NCBI RefSeq assembly: GCF_000383415.1
Contig: NZ_KB911263.1
Span: forward strand, 108,987-172,986
Source of the DNA: Hyphomicrobium zavarzinii ATCC 27496
GTDB taxonomy: Bacteria; Pseudomonadota; Alphaproteobacteria; Rhizobiales; Hyphomicrobiaceae
DNA length: 64,000 nt
Reading direction: 5' to 3'
The position numbers were made by a program, and so were the translations under genes. The notes beneath the pieces were generated by a model. That model worked only from the letters and a program-made list of their open reading frames with translations. It ran no database searches and was not told where the DNA came from. Numbering within the stretch: the first letter of the stretch is position 1; each line of letters opens with the position of its first letter. Shown in pieces: positions 27,789 through 36,152 of the stretch.

Positions 27789-28256
27789 TCACCCAAATGG
27801 GCCCGCGTGGAACACCATGCTGATGATGGCGAAGATGCCGATCAACAGCAGGATGCAAGCCGTAACGAGCGTCAGCGAAACAGGGAACTGGCTTTCGCCG
27901 TGCACGAGCCCGTCGCCCATCATGGCCGTGCGCTGCTCGCGCAGATGCACCATGAATTGGACGTGATAGATGATGCCGCCAATCAGCATCAAGATGCCGA
28001 GCAAGACCAGGGCCACGCCGAAGTTGCGCGCCGAACCCGCATGCGTGACCGTTCCAGCCTCGCGCAGCTTCTCAAAAAACTGGAAGATCGTGAATCCGAA
28101 TCCGATCAGCGATAGCGATGTGCGGATGACGGACATCAATGTACGGTCCGCGCTCATGCGCGTGCGCTGGAAACTCATTCCGGTGCGCCGCGACGATAGC
28201 TCGACCGAAATGTCATCCGAAGGTGACGTACGTGAGACGTGTGGGCTGTCGCTCAT
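27789..28256 (-). CDS. DUF202 family (YidH-like) membrane protein
   Basis: The 155-residue protein contains the DUF202 signature LSSRRTGMSFQRTRMSADRTLMSVIRTSLSLIGFGFTIFQF (about residues 18-58), read here in two parts, and three membrane helices. The family is of unknown function, common as YidH-type inner membrane proteins. The ATG at 28256 has an AAGGAG site and overlaps the stop of the upstream gene by 3 bases, so the two are translationally coupled. It lies about 106 bp before the sulfatase gene on the same strand. Confidence 0.85.
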   Translation of the reverse strand: MSDSPHVSRTSPSDDISVELSSRRTGMSFQRTRMSADRTLMSVIRTSLSLIGFGFTIFQFFEKLREAGTVTHAGSARNFGVALVLLGILMLIGGIIYHVQFMVHLREQRTAMMGDGLVHGESQFPVSLTLVTACILLLIGIFAIISMVFHAGPFG

Positions 28257-28762
28257 CCGGTCTCTCCTTGCGGCGGCCGATTGAGCCACCAATGGGCGAT
28301 GCGTTGGACGGGCCCCCGAAGCAGCAGATAGGGCAAAAAGGCAAGGGCGAGCGCGATGATGACCGCCTCGCCCGGAAAAAGTGTGCCGAGCTGTTTGAGC
28401 TGATAGATCACGTCCATGCCGATGCCGAGCAACATGATGCGGGCGGTCGAGACGAGCCCTTCGCGCAGGCGACCTGCGCGCTTCGCAGGATCGCTGACGA
28501 TGGTCCAGAAGTAGGGCGACCGGCCGAGCTGAGCGTCCCTGACGCCGTCATGAACAGCGGCGATCACCGCCATTGCCGGCTGGAGGATGAATCGAAAAGA
28601 CATCGAACCGCCCGGCCGGCCGGTCAGATCCTGCCATTGGCGCTGTAGAACCTCACTCGACACGCCGTACCAGACGATGCCTAGCAGAACCAACCCCAAC
28701 ACAATGAGAGCCACGATCAAGGCGAGTGTACTGTGCTCGCGATCTTCGCCGGCTCTCGCCAT
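28253..28762 (-). CDS. Membrane protein of the sulfatase operon, function unknown
   Basis: The 169-residue protein has an N-terminal membrane helix (LALIVALIVLGLVLLGIVWY), a middle polar region, and two further helices (about residues 110-125 and 130-150) before the C-terminus RIAHWWLNRPPQGETG. I do not recognise a named domain. The ATG at 28762 has a GGGAGGG site 9 bases upstream. It is the first gene of an apparent three-gene unit with DUF202 and the sulfatase; co-occurrence with a sulfatase is the only functional clue. Confidence 0.7.
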   Translation of the reverse strand: MARAGEDREHSTLALIVALIVLGLVLLGIVWYGVSSEVLQRQWQDLTGRPGGSMSFRFILQPAMAVIAAVHDGVRDAQLGRSPYFWTIVSDPAKRAGRLREGLVSTARIMLLGIGMDVIYQLKQLGTLFPGEAVIIALALAFLPYLLLRGPVQRIAHWWLNRPPQGETG

Positions 28763-29383
28763 CAAGCATCCCTCCCCGCACGAACGATGCATCTGAACCC
28801 CACGTGGCCGGTGGACCTGTCGACAGGCTCACGGTGGCACACCGCAGGGCGATAACGCCGGCAATGGTTGGGCACGCGCAGGTGTGAGACACCCTTCAGT
28901 ACCTCACGCGGAATCCTGATGTGGGACTGGCAGGGGTCGAAGCTCGCCTCGCGTTTGGGACCGCGCGGGTTCTCGGGAGTGCGGCAGGCATTTTGTGCAT
29001 ACCTGTTTGCACACAGCCCCACCTCGGCTGAGCGTGCTTTCGTCCGAAGCTTGCTCAATTGGATAATCCGGCCGCCGCCTCGGCTTGCGGATCGCCATTC
29101 TACGGAATGAGCGTGTCGCTCAGAGCAGTCGATGGTCGCGCGGACGGATGTTTTTCGCATGTGGGCTCCAAAATTGAGCCCCCCGTACATGCACTACGTA
29201 ATAAACGACTATCATTGGCTATTACCACGAGAGGTCAAAAAAGAAAACTATAGGTTTGTTTGACCGGTAAAATTTTCGCGTCGGTCGTGCTAGAAACTCT
29301 CGTTGGCCTGAATATCTGCAATGGTTGGAATGCTGCGAGTCGATAGTCCGTTTATGCGGGTAACTTACTCGTCACGTCACGTG
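28763..29383. other. Gene-free stretch upstream of the sulfatase operon
   Basis: No reading frame here has supportable coding character. The part next to 28762 should hold the promoter of the sulfatase operon, including a 12-bp palindrome (CCTGTCGACAGG) at 28816-28827. From about 29180 to 29280 the base composition turns clearly A+T-rich. The segment leads directly into the IS110 remnant, so it is probably decayed accessory DNA. Confidence 0.5.
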
Positions 29384-29610
29384 GTCGTCGGCATCGAGCC
29401 CTGCGTAACAGCGCAGCATTGGGCTCGAACGATAGCGACACTTGGCAATCAGGCTCGGCTCATGCCGCCGGCATACTTGCGCAGATGCGGAAGCGATCTG
29501 CGAAGCAGGGCGATCCCGAACATGCGGTTCGCCGTGATCAAGACGATCAAGCAATAAGGCGTGCCGGTACTGCATCGAACACCAGCAATGCAGGGAACGC
29601 GGACGGGTAA
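29384..29610 (+). pseudogene. IS110 family transposase remnant, multiply disrupted
   Basis: Three frame-shifted pieces together match the N-terminal half of an IS110-type transposase. The first frame reads VVGIEPCVTAQHWARTIATLG then ARLMPPAYL, corresponding to the usual GMEAC-x-x-AHHWAR-x-x-x-x-LGH and V-x-LMPP-x-YVKPYV. At 29481 a second frame continues with ADAEAICEA, the DAADAEAICEA motif. The first frame resumes with NMRFAVIKTIKQ, a TAA at 29555-29557, and then VPVLHRTPAM, matching MLHRTRDLL. About 25 residues around PYVKRGKND are missing. The element cannot be functional, and I saw no terminal sequences or C-terminal catalytic half. Confidence 0.8.
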
Positions 29611-29812
29611 CACGCCTGGTGCACCTCGCGGAGCGCGGGATGCCAAGAGCATCGGAAGAATTTGGCTTTCTCGACTGCTAGACATCATCTGCCTCCCTGC
29701 GCGCGATCAAAACCCGCATCCCCCAAAAGCCTCTAACGTCGCAGTCCCTTCGCCACGCGCGGAGCATCTGCGCTATGGATTGATGTGGCTATGGTTCGAA
29801 CGGAGACGATCA

Positions 29813-30028
29813 ATGGAATGCGGCGCTCTTGCTCTGCGCCCGATATCGGAGTTGCAGCCCGGCCCGGACGATCAAGGGCTCGCTCTCGTCTACGTCGTAG
29901 ACCGGGAGTGGGACCTCTGGCTGCTCGATGCATCAGTCGCACTGGAGACGCCGGACGACTTCATCGGCTGGATCGAACGGCGAAACGTCGCCATCCTTCT
30001 GGCCAGGGTCAACGGCCAGGCGCCGTGA
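29813..30028 (+). CDS. Possible small hypothetical protein
   Basis: A 71-codon frame starts with ATG at 29813, preceded by GGAG nine bases earlier, and encodes MECGALALRPISELQPGPDD, then an aromatic patch (REWDLWLLDASVALETPDDF) and ends VAILLARVNGQAP. The frame continues open upstream into the IS110 remnant. I do not recognise it. It could be a real orphan gene or the tail of a decayed gene; it lies tail to tail with pit, 20 bp apart. Confidence 0.35.
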   Translation: MECGALALRPISELQPGPDDQGLALVYVVDREWDLWLLDASVALETPDDFIGWIERRNVAILLARVNGQAP

Positions 30029-30048
30029 TCGCGCGCCTGGACTAGACC

Positions 30049-31044
30049 TCACGCCCAGAGGCGGTTCGCGATCAGTGCCGCGACGTAGGCGATGAGGGCA
30101 CAAGATGGGAACGTCAGCACCCAAGCCATGACGACCCTGCGCAGCACGCCCCAGCGTACGTCCGAAACACGCTTACCCGCGCCGACGCCGACAATCGCGC
30201 TCGTGATCGTGTGGGTCGTCGAGAGAGGAACACCGTAGAGCGAGGCCACGAAGATGGTGCTCGACGCGGAGGCCGTTGCCGCGAAGCCCTGCCAGGACGT
30301 GAGACGCGCCATCTTGTTGCCGATGGTCTCGATGATGCGCCAGCCGCCCGCGCTCGTGCCGATGCCCATGGTCACGGCGCAGATCAGTATCACCCACCAG
30401 GGGATCGAGAACTCGTCCGTCACCCCGCCCGCGAGCAGCGTGAGGGCAAAAACGCCCATGAACTTCTGCCCGTCGTTGAGGCCGTGATTGAAGGCCATGA
30501 AGGCCGCCGATCCCATCTGCAGGTAATCGAACGTGCGCTTGGCCCTGTGCGGAGACGCGTTCGCTGCGATCCGGATGATGATGCGAACGAGCAAGACCGC
30601 AATGATGAACCCGATGAGGATCGAGCAAACGAGGCCGATGCCGACCTTCTGCCACCCGTGCCATTGCAGCGCGTCGAACCCGCCGCCTGCGAAGCCCGCT
30701 CCGGCGAGCCCCGCCAGAAGGGCGTGCGACTTGCTGACGGGAATGCCGAGCTTGGCCGCCAGGGTCCCCCACGCGATGATCGCGACCATGGTCGAGGTGA
30801 TGGCCGGGATCGTCATGGCGGACGGCGTGACGATGCCCTGCCCCACCGTCGTGGCGACGGCCGTACCGGACATGGCGCCGAGCGTGTTGAGCACGACCGC
30901 CATCAGAATAGCGGAGCGCGGCGTCATCACGCCGGTGGAGACCACCGTTGCGATGGCGTTCGGCGCATCCGTCCATCCATTGACGAATTCTGCGACGAGA
31001 ACCGCAAGGAGAGCGATGACGACGCCCGTCGTCAACGCATCCAT
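30049..31044 (-). CDS. pit: Low-affinity inorganic phosphate transporter (Pit family)
   Basis: The 331-residue inner-membrane protein is a PiT family phosphate:proton symporter. It contains the duplicated family signature: FVNGWTDAPNAIATVVSTGVMTPRSA near the N-terminus and FMAFNHGLNDGQKFMGVFAL in the middle (each read here as a stretch with key residues GxxDxxNA and NHGxNDxxK), and SKSHALLAGLAGAG and LSTTHTITSAIVGVGAG near the end. It begins immediately after the DUF47 stop with no gap, a classic DUF47-pit operon. Confidence 0.94.
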   Translation of the reverse strand: MDALTTGVVIALLAVLVAEFVNGWTDAPNAIATVVSTGVMTPRSAILMAVVLNTLGAMSGTAVATTVGQGIVTPSAMTIPAITSTMVAIIAWGTLAAKLGIPVSKSHALLAGLAGAGFAGGGFDALQWHGWQKVGIGLVCSILIGFIIAVLLVRIIIRIAANASPHRAKRTFDYLQMGSAAFMAFNHGLNDGQKFMGVFALTLLAGGVTDEFSIPWWVILICAVTMGIGTSAGGWRIIETIGNKMARLTSWQGFAATASASSTIFVASLYGVPLSTTHTITSAIVGVGAGKRVSDVRWGVLRRVVMAWVLTFPSCALIAYVAALIANRLWA

Positions 31045-31698
31045 TCAAGCCTCCTTGCGGGCAAGGGAGAGGATCTGTCGGGCGACATGATTGGCGTCGT
31101 CGGTCATTTCTTCGAGAAGGTGAAAGAGCTGGTGCCAAGCGATGAAGCCGATGGCATTGGCGCCCGGTTGGCTGTACTCCGCCACGAGCATGTGCTCGAC
31201 CCGCGAGACCAGCCGGTCTGCCTGCGCTTCGGCTTCATCGATGGTGCGCGCGATCTCGCGGACTTTCGCGAGCTTCAACCTCGGCTCTCCCAGCATGGCG
31301 ACGAGCGCATGCAGACGCGAGACCATGTGATCGCTGAGCTGCATGAGCTCGATGGCTTCCGGCCGCAATTCGAGGACATGCATCCTGTAGATGTCGAGAT
31401 GAATCGCGACCTTGCGCATTCCGTCGATGACGTTGTCAAGGTCGTCGGTCAGCCTCATCGAATCCGGAATGTCGAACCGCAGGATGAACGAGTTATCGAG
31501 GAGCTCGTGAATCTCTTCGACGAGCGCATCCGCCTTGTGCTCGAAGTCCACGATGCCGGGCAGATCGCGCGCCTGCGTCTCCAGGAAATGCTGCGAGCAT
31601 TTGACGACGGTATCGGACAGATCTTGGAGAAGTGCTGCAAACCTCTCGTTGTTCGAAGGGCCGAACAGGTTCGCCAATGCGCCTTGTTTGATCGCCAT
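31045..31698 (-). CDS. DUF47 family PhoU-like regulator of phosphate transport
   Basis: The 217-residue all-helical protein is a DUF47 (TIGR00153) member, related to PhoU, and usually regulates the adjacent Pit transporter. Features include MAIKQGALANLFGPSNNERF, IVDFEHKADALVEEIHELLD with the family E-x-x-A-D helix, RLTDDLDNVIDGMRKVAIHL, and EEMTDDANHVARQIL near the end, the two acidic clusters that bind metal in PhoU-like folds. The ATG at 31698 fits the family start. The open frame upstream is not homologous. The stop codon directly abuts the pit start, implying translational coupling. Confidence 0.92.
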   Translation of the reverse strand: MAIKQGALANLFGPSNNERFAALLQDLSDTVVKCSQHFLETQARDLPGIVDFEHKADALVEEIHELLDNSFILRFDIPDSMRLTDDLDNVIDGMRKVAIHLDIYRMHVLELRPEAIELMQLSDHMVSRLHALVAMLGEPRLKLAKVREIARTIDEAEAQADRLVSRVEHMLVAEYSQPGANAIGFIAWHQLFHLLEEMTDDANHVARQILSLARKEA

Positions 31699-31907
31699 TT
31701 GGCGTCCTTGGGTCAAGCAGCCGAAAAGTTGGTCGCTGCTGTTAACCCATGGCACTCTTGAGTGCAAGAATAGCACGGGGATTGAGTGAAATGTTGACGC
31801 AAAAGTAACACAAACGGAACGGCTGAGCCCTCGCCTGATCTGGATCTGCCGTTTGGGCATGTCAGCCATAAGCGGAGCCCAAACTGCGGAAAAACCCCAG
31901 TTCGCAG

Positions 31908-32218
31908 ATGCACAATGATCTTCCGGATCGTGGGATGCGGGCGGTGGGTAAACCCGGAGGCGCCTGGGACGCTCTCAAGAGCTGTGGAAAGAGACTCCTA
32001 GCGGGCGGCCCCCCTCTCTCAGGCGCAGCCGCCACGCTCAAGGCCAATCAACCCGACGGTTTCCATTGCCCGGGCTGCGCCTGGGGGGCGATCCCGAGCA
32101 CGGATCCTCGTTCGCATTCTGCGAGGACCGCGTCAAAGCAGTGGCCTGGGAGGCGACCGACAAGCGCGTGTCGCCGTCCTTTTTCCGGAGCCACACCGTC
32201 ACCGCGCTGCGGACCTGA
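31908..32218 (+). pseudogene. YdeP/FdhF-like molybdopterin oxidoreductase fragment, frameshifted
   Basis: The plus strand encodes the N-terminal region of a YdeP-type (FdhF/YdeP family) molybdopterin oxidoreductase. The first frame reads GKPGGAWDALKSCGKRLL, then LKANQPDGFHCPGCAWG, with the two cluster cysteines in CPGC. At a run of six G residues near 32083 the frame shifts, and the match continues as DPEHGSSFAFCEDRVKAVAW, EATDKRVSPSFF and SHTVTALRT before a stop at 32216. A normal family member is over 700 residues, so this is a truncated remnant of about 100 residues. No FdhD or molybdenum cofactor gene is nearby. Confidence 0.82.
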
Positions 32219-32297
32219 ACCGATTGTGACCGCACCCAGCGCACGCGCCTCTCCCTGACAGACGAAGGAGCGCGGAGGGTCTTCCCGGCTGCCGTTT

Positions 32298-32341
32298 AAA
32301 AAAAAGCCCCCGGCCACCCCTCGGCTAGGATGGCCGGGCGC
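32298..32341 (-). terminator. Rho-independent terminator of the cadherin-like autotransporter
   Basis: Reading the minus strand, a 14-position stem (GCGCCCGGCCATCC against GGGTGGCCGGGGGC, with one mismatch and one G-T pair) has an 8-9 base loop and is followed by eight T residues. It lies just beyond the autotransporter stop at 32359. Confidence 0.88.
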
Positions 32342-32358
32342 TGGCTTGACGCTCCGGT

Positions 32359-35300
32359 TCAGAACCGGAGGCTGCCGCCAAGCTTTCCGCCGATCCCGAG
32401 TTCTCCGTCGTTCTCGAAACCGAAGAGAATAGACGCGTCGAGATCCCAGTTGAAACCGTCGGACAGGGCAAGCCCCGCCGTGACCGAGCCGAACACGCCA
32501 CTGTTGTCCAGCGAGGCAATACCCGCCGTGGCACCGATCCTCGGCGTAAGCAGCAGCCCGTCCTCGAGCAGATAGCGCCGCTCGAAATCCGCGCCTACGC
32601 TGACGCGGAACTGCTCCATGGTGAAACCAGGCAGCAGCAGCCTGTCGCCGGTCGCGTTGCCCACTCCGTAGTCCTCGACCTCCTCACTGAGATAGACGGT
32701 GCGAAGACGTGGCGTGAGCGTCGTCACCTCGTCGAGGCTCCACTCTCCTGAGATCTTCGCCGACCACATCCACCGCGTTGTATCGAACGAGCCGTCGAAG
32801 AACGTCGTGTCGATGTCGTTCGAGGAGCCGCCATAGAGAAGGCTGGTGTCGAAGAACACACCTGAGCCGATCTCGAGCGACGCATAAGGACCCGCAAGCC
32901 AGCCCGTACCCTTGAGCTCGGCATCCTCGTCGGTCGGATCCGTCATCCGGTCGACGTGCAGCGACACACCAACGAGCGCACGCGGCGACAGCAGATAGTC
33001 CGCGCCCACCGAAAGCATACCGAACGTGCCCCAATCGCCATCGGTCTCGTCACGCTTGTGGGCCATCAGCGTGCCATCCACCCAGACGTTGAACGCTTGC
33101 TGAGCGGACAGGCCACCACTCTGGGCTGCGCGCATCTCGGCAAGGCTCGTGGACATGCCGAGCATCATGCCGTTGCCATTCGGCGAGGCGAGCGTCGTCA
33201 CCGCATCGCGCGCCTTGCCCATGCGGCGCCGCTCGATGAGTCCGGGAACCTTTACGTTGGACGCAACCAGGTTCTGCCGCGCCTGAACGAAACTGTGCAC
33301 GTGACCGTCGATCTCCGCTGCAACGGCCGTGGGATCGAAGGAAACGTTGTAGGTCACGACGCCCATGTTGGACGTGCCCAGCGCGCTGATCAGCTTGAAG
33401 CCGACTTTCGCCGCGCCCGAATACCCATGGTTGGGTGTGAACTTCAGGTAGAACCCGAACGGGCCGGTTGGTCCCGCCTGCGCCAGCTCGCCCTGAATGA
33501 TCCGGGCCGTGCCCGCGTTCGCCGGCTCCACCGTCACCACCTCGCCCGAGGTGAACGGCCCGCCAGTCGCACCGTTGTTGAGATAGACGTTTGGCGGCGT
33601 GCTGCCCGGCTGCACATCCACGCTCTTGTCGGAGACCGTGATCGATCTCTCGACGGCCTTCAGCGTGTACGAGGCCGAGCCCTGGAAGTACGCGTTGTCC
33701 TCGGCCGAGATGGTGAAGCTGTAGTCGCCCAGGGCGTTTTCAGCGAGGGTGCCGCTGACCTCGCCCGTCGAAACGTTGAGGATCAGGCCCGGAGGCAGCG
33801 CGCCCGCGGAGATCGAGAATATCGGCGTATTCGCTGCGTTGGCGTTTGTGGTGATGCCCGCCGCGTAGGTTTCACCCGCCATGCCGTCCGGCAGCGCGCC
33901 ACTCGCGGGCGCGAAGGCGATGACGCCCGGCGCCGCGCGCATCAGCGTGATCGTGTAGTTTTGCGTCGTTGCACCGTCCTCCGCCGTGACCGCGACGGTG
34001 ATCGTATTGGCACCCACGGAGAGCGCGACCGGCGTCGAGGGCGTGCCGTGCGTGACCATCGAGCCGTTGACCGTCGCCGAGGCGGCATAGTGGCCGATCC
34101 CCGCCGTGACCGTCACCGACGAGACCGGATTCGGAACCGTGGCGGAATAGCTGTACGTACTGCCGGAGAATGAAGGAGAGAGCGTCCCCTGGCTGAGACT
34201 GAGTGCGCTGAGCACAGCGGTGCTCGAAGGTGCGCGCACGACGTCGACGGTATAGGTCTTCGTCGTCGTGCCGTCTTGCGCCCGGACCAGGACGGCCACC
34301 GGATTGGATCCCACCGACATCGAGAGCATCGGCGAAGCCGTGCCGGAGGCAACCGCGTTCCCCCCGACCTCGACGGTTGAGTTCGCATCGGCAACGGTCG
34401 GCGTGATCGCGACCAGGGCGGCGGAGTTGGGAACCTCGACCGTATAGCTCGTTGTCCCGCTCGCGAACGCCGGATCGAGCGTTCCGCTGCTGATGCTCAG
34501 GGCGGAAAGATTTGCATCGGTGGAAGCCTCCCGGGTGACCTCGACCGTATACGTGTTGCTGGTCGTCCCATCCTCGGCTGTGACGCGCACCGCGATCGTG
34601 TTGGAGCCAAAGTTGAGCGCGATGGGCGCCGTGGCCACGCCGGACGTTACCGCCACATTGTCCACCGTCACCGTCGCATTGGCGTCATCGGTTGTGGGCG
34701 TCAGCGCGATGCTCGAAACGCTCGAAGCGACCGTCGCGACGTAAGAGGCCTGGCCGCTGGAAAACGCGGGCGACAGTGATCCCGCGCTCAGTGAAAGGTT
34801 CGCGAGATCGGCATTGTTCGAGCCCTCACGGGTCACGGTGACCGAGTAGGTCTTCTTCGTCGTGCCGTTCGCGGCCGTCACCTCGATGCTGATCACGTTC
34901 GAACCCACATCGAGCGCGATCGCGCTTGATGTGTCTCCGGAGGAAACCACCGTACCCTGCACCTTGATGGTCGCAGCCGCTGCACTGCTGGTTGGCGAGA
35001 CCTGGAGGGACGAGACTGAATTGGAAACGGTCGCCGTATAGCTCGTCGTCCCGCTTGAAAATACGGGATCGAGTGTCCCGGACGTCAGCGCAAGCGCCGA
35101 GAGATTGGCGTTGGTCGGATCAGGAGCCCGCGTCACCACGACGGAATAGGTCTTGGTCGTCGTGCCATCTGCGGCCGTCACGACTGTATTGATCGTATTG
35201 GGACCGACATCCAGTGGAATCGCACCAGAAAGGGTTCCGGAGGTGACGGAAACTCCGTTCACTGTCACCGTCGAGTTAGGCAGAAAAACCGTCGGCCTCA

Positions 35301-35790
35301 CCTTTGTCGTCGACGCCGAGTAAGGAAGCGACAGCGTGTAGCTCGTGATTGCCGACGAAAAGGCCGGGCTCATTCCGCTGGAGATGACGAGGTTCGATAG
35401 ATCGGCATTCGGAGGCCCCGTCTCGCAAGTGATACTGAATGAAATGCTGCCGGAGGTGCCCACGGTTTGCACACGAAAGTTGCCCGAAGTGACGAGTAAG
35501 TCGCCACTTGTCACCGCGGCAATGCTTTCGGTGAGAGCGCTCAGCGACAGCTTCATCGTGCCAGAAACGCTTGTCACGCTGTAGCGGATGACTTCTCCGG
35601 GGGTGAAAGAGCTTCTGGAGTCGAAAACATTGCTGCCGGCGGGCTTCGCGATCGTCATGCCGCCGCCGTAGGTGGTGTTGATCGCATCACAATCGGCCGA
35701 TGGCGCTGCAAAGGCCTGCCGCGGAGCGTGCGCCACGGCCATCGCCGCCAGCATCATCGCCAATGCGATCTTCAATCCCCGCGCGATCAT
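32359..35790 (-). CDS. Autotransporter with five cadherin-like beta-sandwich repeats
   Basis: The 1143-residue surface protein starts with a signal peptide (MIARGLKIALAMMLAAMAVA, ATG at 35790 after a GGGGGG tract). A short Cys-containing domain precedes five tandem repeats of about 96 residues, each opening with the pattern A-x-L-S-x-L-x-x-S-x-G-T-L-x-P-x-F-x-S and ending in G-T-T-x-K-T-Y-x-V-x-V-T-R. These are cadherin-like beta-sandwich domains. A putative Ig-like (He_PIG) domain and a linker follow. The last 280 residues form an autotransporter beta-barrel ending in KLGGSLRF with a terminal Phe, the usual outer-membrane insertion signal. It is probably an adhesin. The shared TetR/autotransporter upstream region spans 362 bp. 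Confidence 0.9.
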   Translation of the reverse strand: MIARGLKIALAMMLAAMAVAHAPRQAFAAPSADCDAINTTYGGGMTIAKPAGSNVFDSRSSFTPGEVIRYSVTSVSGTMKLSLSALTESIAAVTSGDLLVTSGNFRVQTVGTSGSISFSITCETGPPNADLSNLVISSGMSPAFSSAITSYTLSLPYSASTTKVRPTVFLPNSTVTVNGVSVTSGTLSGAIPLDVGPNTINTVVTAADGTTTKTYSVVVTRAPDPTNANLSALALTSGTLDPVFSSGTTSYTATVSNSVSSLQVSPTSSAAAATIKVQGTVVSSGDTSSAIALDVGSNVISIEVTAANGTTKKTYSVTVTREGSNNADLANLSLSAGSLSPAFSSGQASYVATVASSVSSIALTPTTDDANATVTVDNVAVTSGVATAPIALNFGSNTIAVRVTAEDGTTSNTYTVEVTREASTDANLSALSISSGTLDPAFASGTTSYTVEVPNSAALVAITPTVADANSTVEVGGNAVASGTASPMLSMSVGSNPVAVLVRAQDGTTTKTYTVDVVRAPSSTAVLSALSLSQGTLSPSFSGSTYSYSATVPNPVSSVTVTAGIGHYAASATVNGSMVTHGTPSTPVALSVGANTITVAVTAEDGATTQNYTITLMRAAPGVIAFAPASGALPDGMAGETYAAGITTNANAANTPIFSISAGALPPGLILNVSTGEVSGTLAENALGDYSFTISAEDNAYFQGSASYTLKAVERSITVSDKSVDVQPGSTPPNVYLNNGATGGPFTSGEVVTVEPANAGTARIIQGELAQAGPTGPFGFYLKFTPNHGYSGAAKVGFKLISALGTSNMGVVTYNVSFDPTAVAAEIDGHVHSFVQARQNLVASNVKVPGLIERRRMGKARDAVTTLASPNGNGMMLGMSTSLAEMRAAQSGGLSAQQAFNVWVDGTLMAHKRDETDGDWGTFGMLSVGADYLLSPRALVGVSLHVDRMTDPTDEDAELKGTGWLAGPYASLEIGSGVFFDTSLLYGGSSNDIDTTFFDGSFDTTRWMWSAKISGEWSLDEVTTLTPRLRTVYLSEEVEDYGVGNATGDRLLLPGFTMEQFRVSVGADFERRYLLEDGLLLTPRIGATAGIASLDNSGVFGSVTAGLALSDGFNWDLDASILFGFENDGELGIGGKLGGSLRF

Positions 35791-36152
35791 GTGCCCCCCG
35801 GCATCGCTTGCGACTGCGCGAGCTGCACAGACCGCAGACAAACCACACCCGCTTCCGCGAACGCTGGTTCGCGGATCTGCGTCGACTGAATGTTGGAGTT
35901 CGCTTCCCTTCTACGCTCGGGATAGCCGGTCATGCCCCCGCACAAGTCGGGCCGATAAAGGCCCCAAAAAGACCGACTCACGCATAGACTGCTAAACACA
36001 CCTAAGATTGGTCCTGACACCAGTCAATCGAAGTTTGGTAGTTGCACCAAACTTCGTAGTCACGCGTGCGAACAGGCTACGGCGCCCCTCAAGCTCCCTT
36101 AAGTGCCTGCAATCGCTTGCCGCCCAAGGCAATCTCGTGAATACATCGCGTC
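35791..36152. other. Divergent control region between the autotransporter and TetR genes
   Basis: This 362-bp gap carries no gene and should contain the promoters of both flanking genes. Its one clear element is the long inverted repeat at 36029-36056. The reading frames across 35800-35990 are antisense or shadow frames without any recognisable protein. Confidence 0.5.
36029..36056. promoter_or_regulatory. 11-bp perfect inverted repeat, likely TetR operator
   Basis: CGAAGTTTGGT and ACCAAACTTCG form a perfect 11-bp inverted repeat around the 6-base spacer AGTTGC. The element is 97 bp before the TetR start and 239 bp before the divergent autotransporter start. TetR regulators commonly bind such dyads next to their own gene. 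There is no T tract, so it does not look like a terminator. Which genes it controls is inference. Confidence 0.6.

Noticed and set aside
28816..28827. CCTGTCGACAGG palindrome as an operator or recombination site
   Set aside because: A 12-bp GC-rich palindrome of this type is common by chance and no second copy was seen; kept only in the gap description.
31699..31830. Pho box upstream of the DUF47-pit operon
   Set aside because: A TGTTAC-like and a GTCAAC-like half-site can be seen but the match to the tandem heptamer pattern is too weak.
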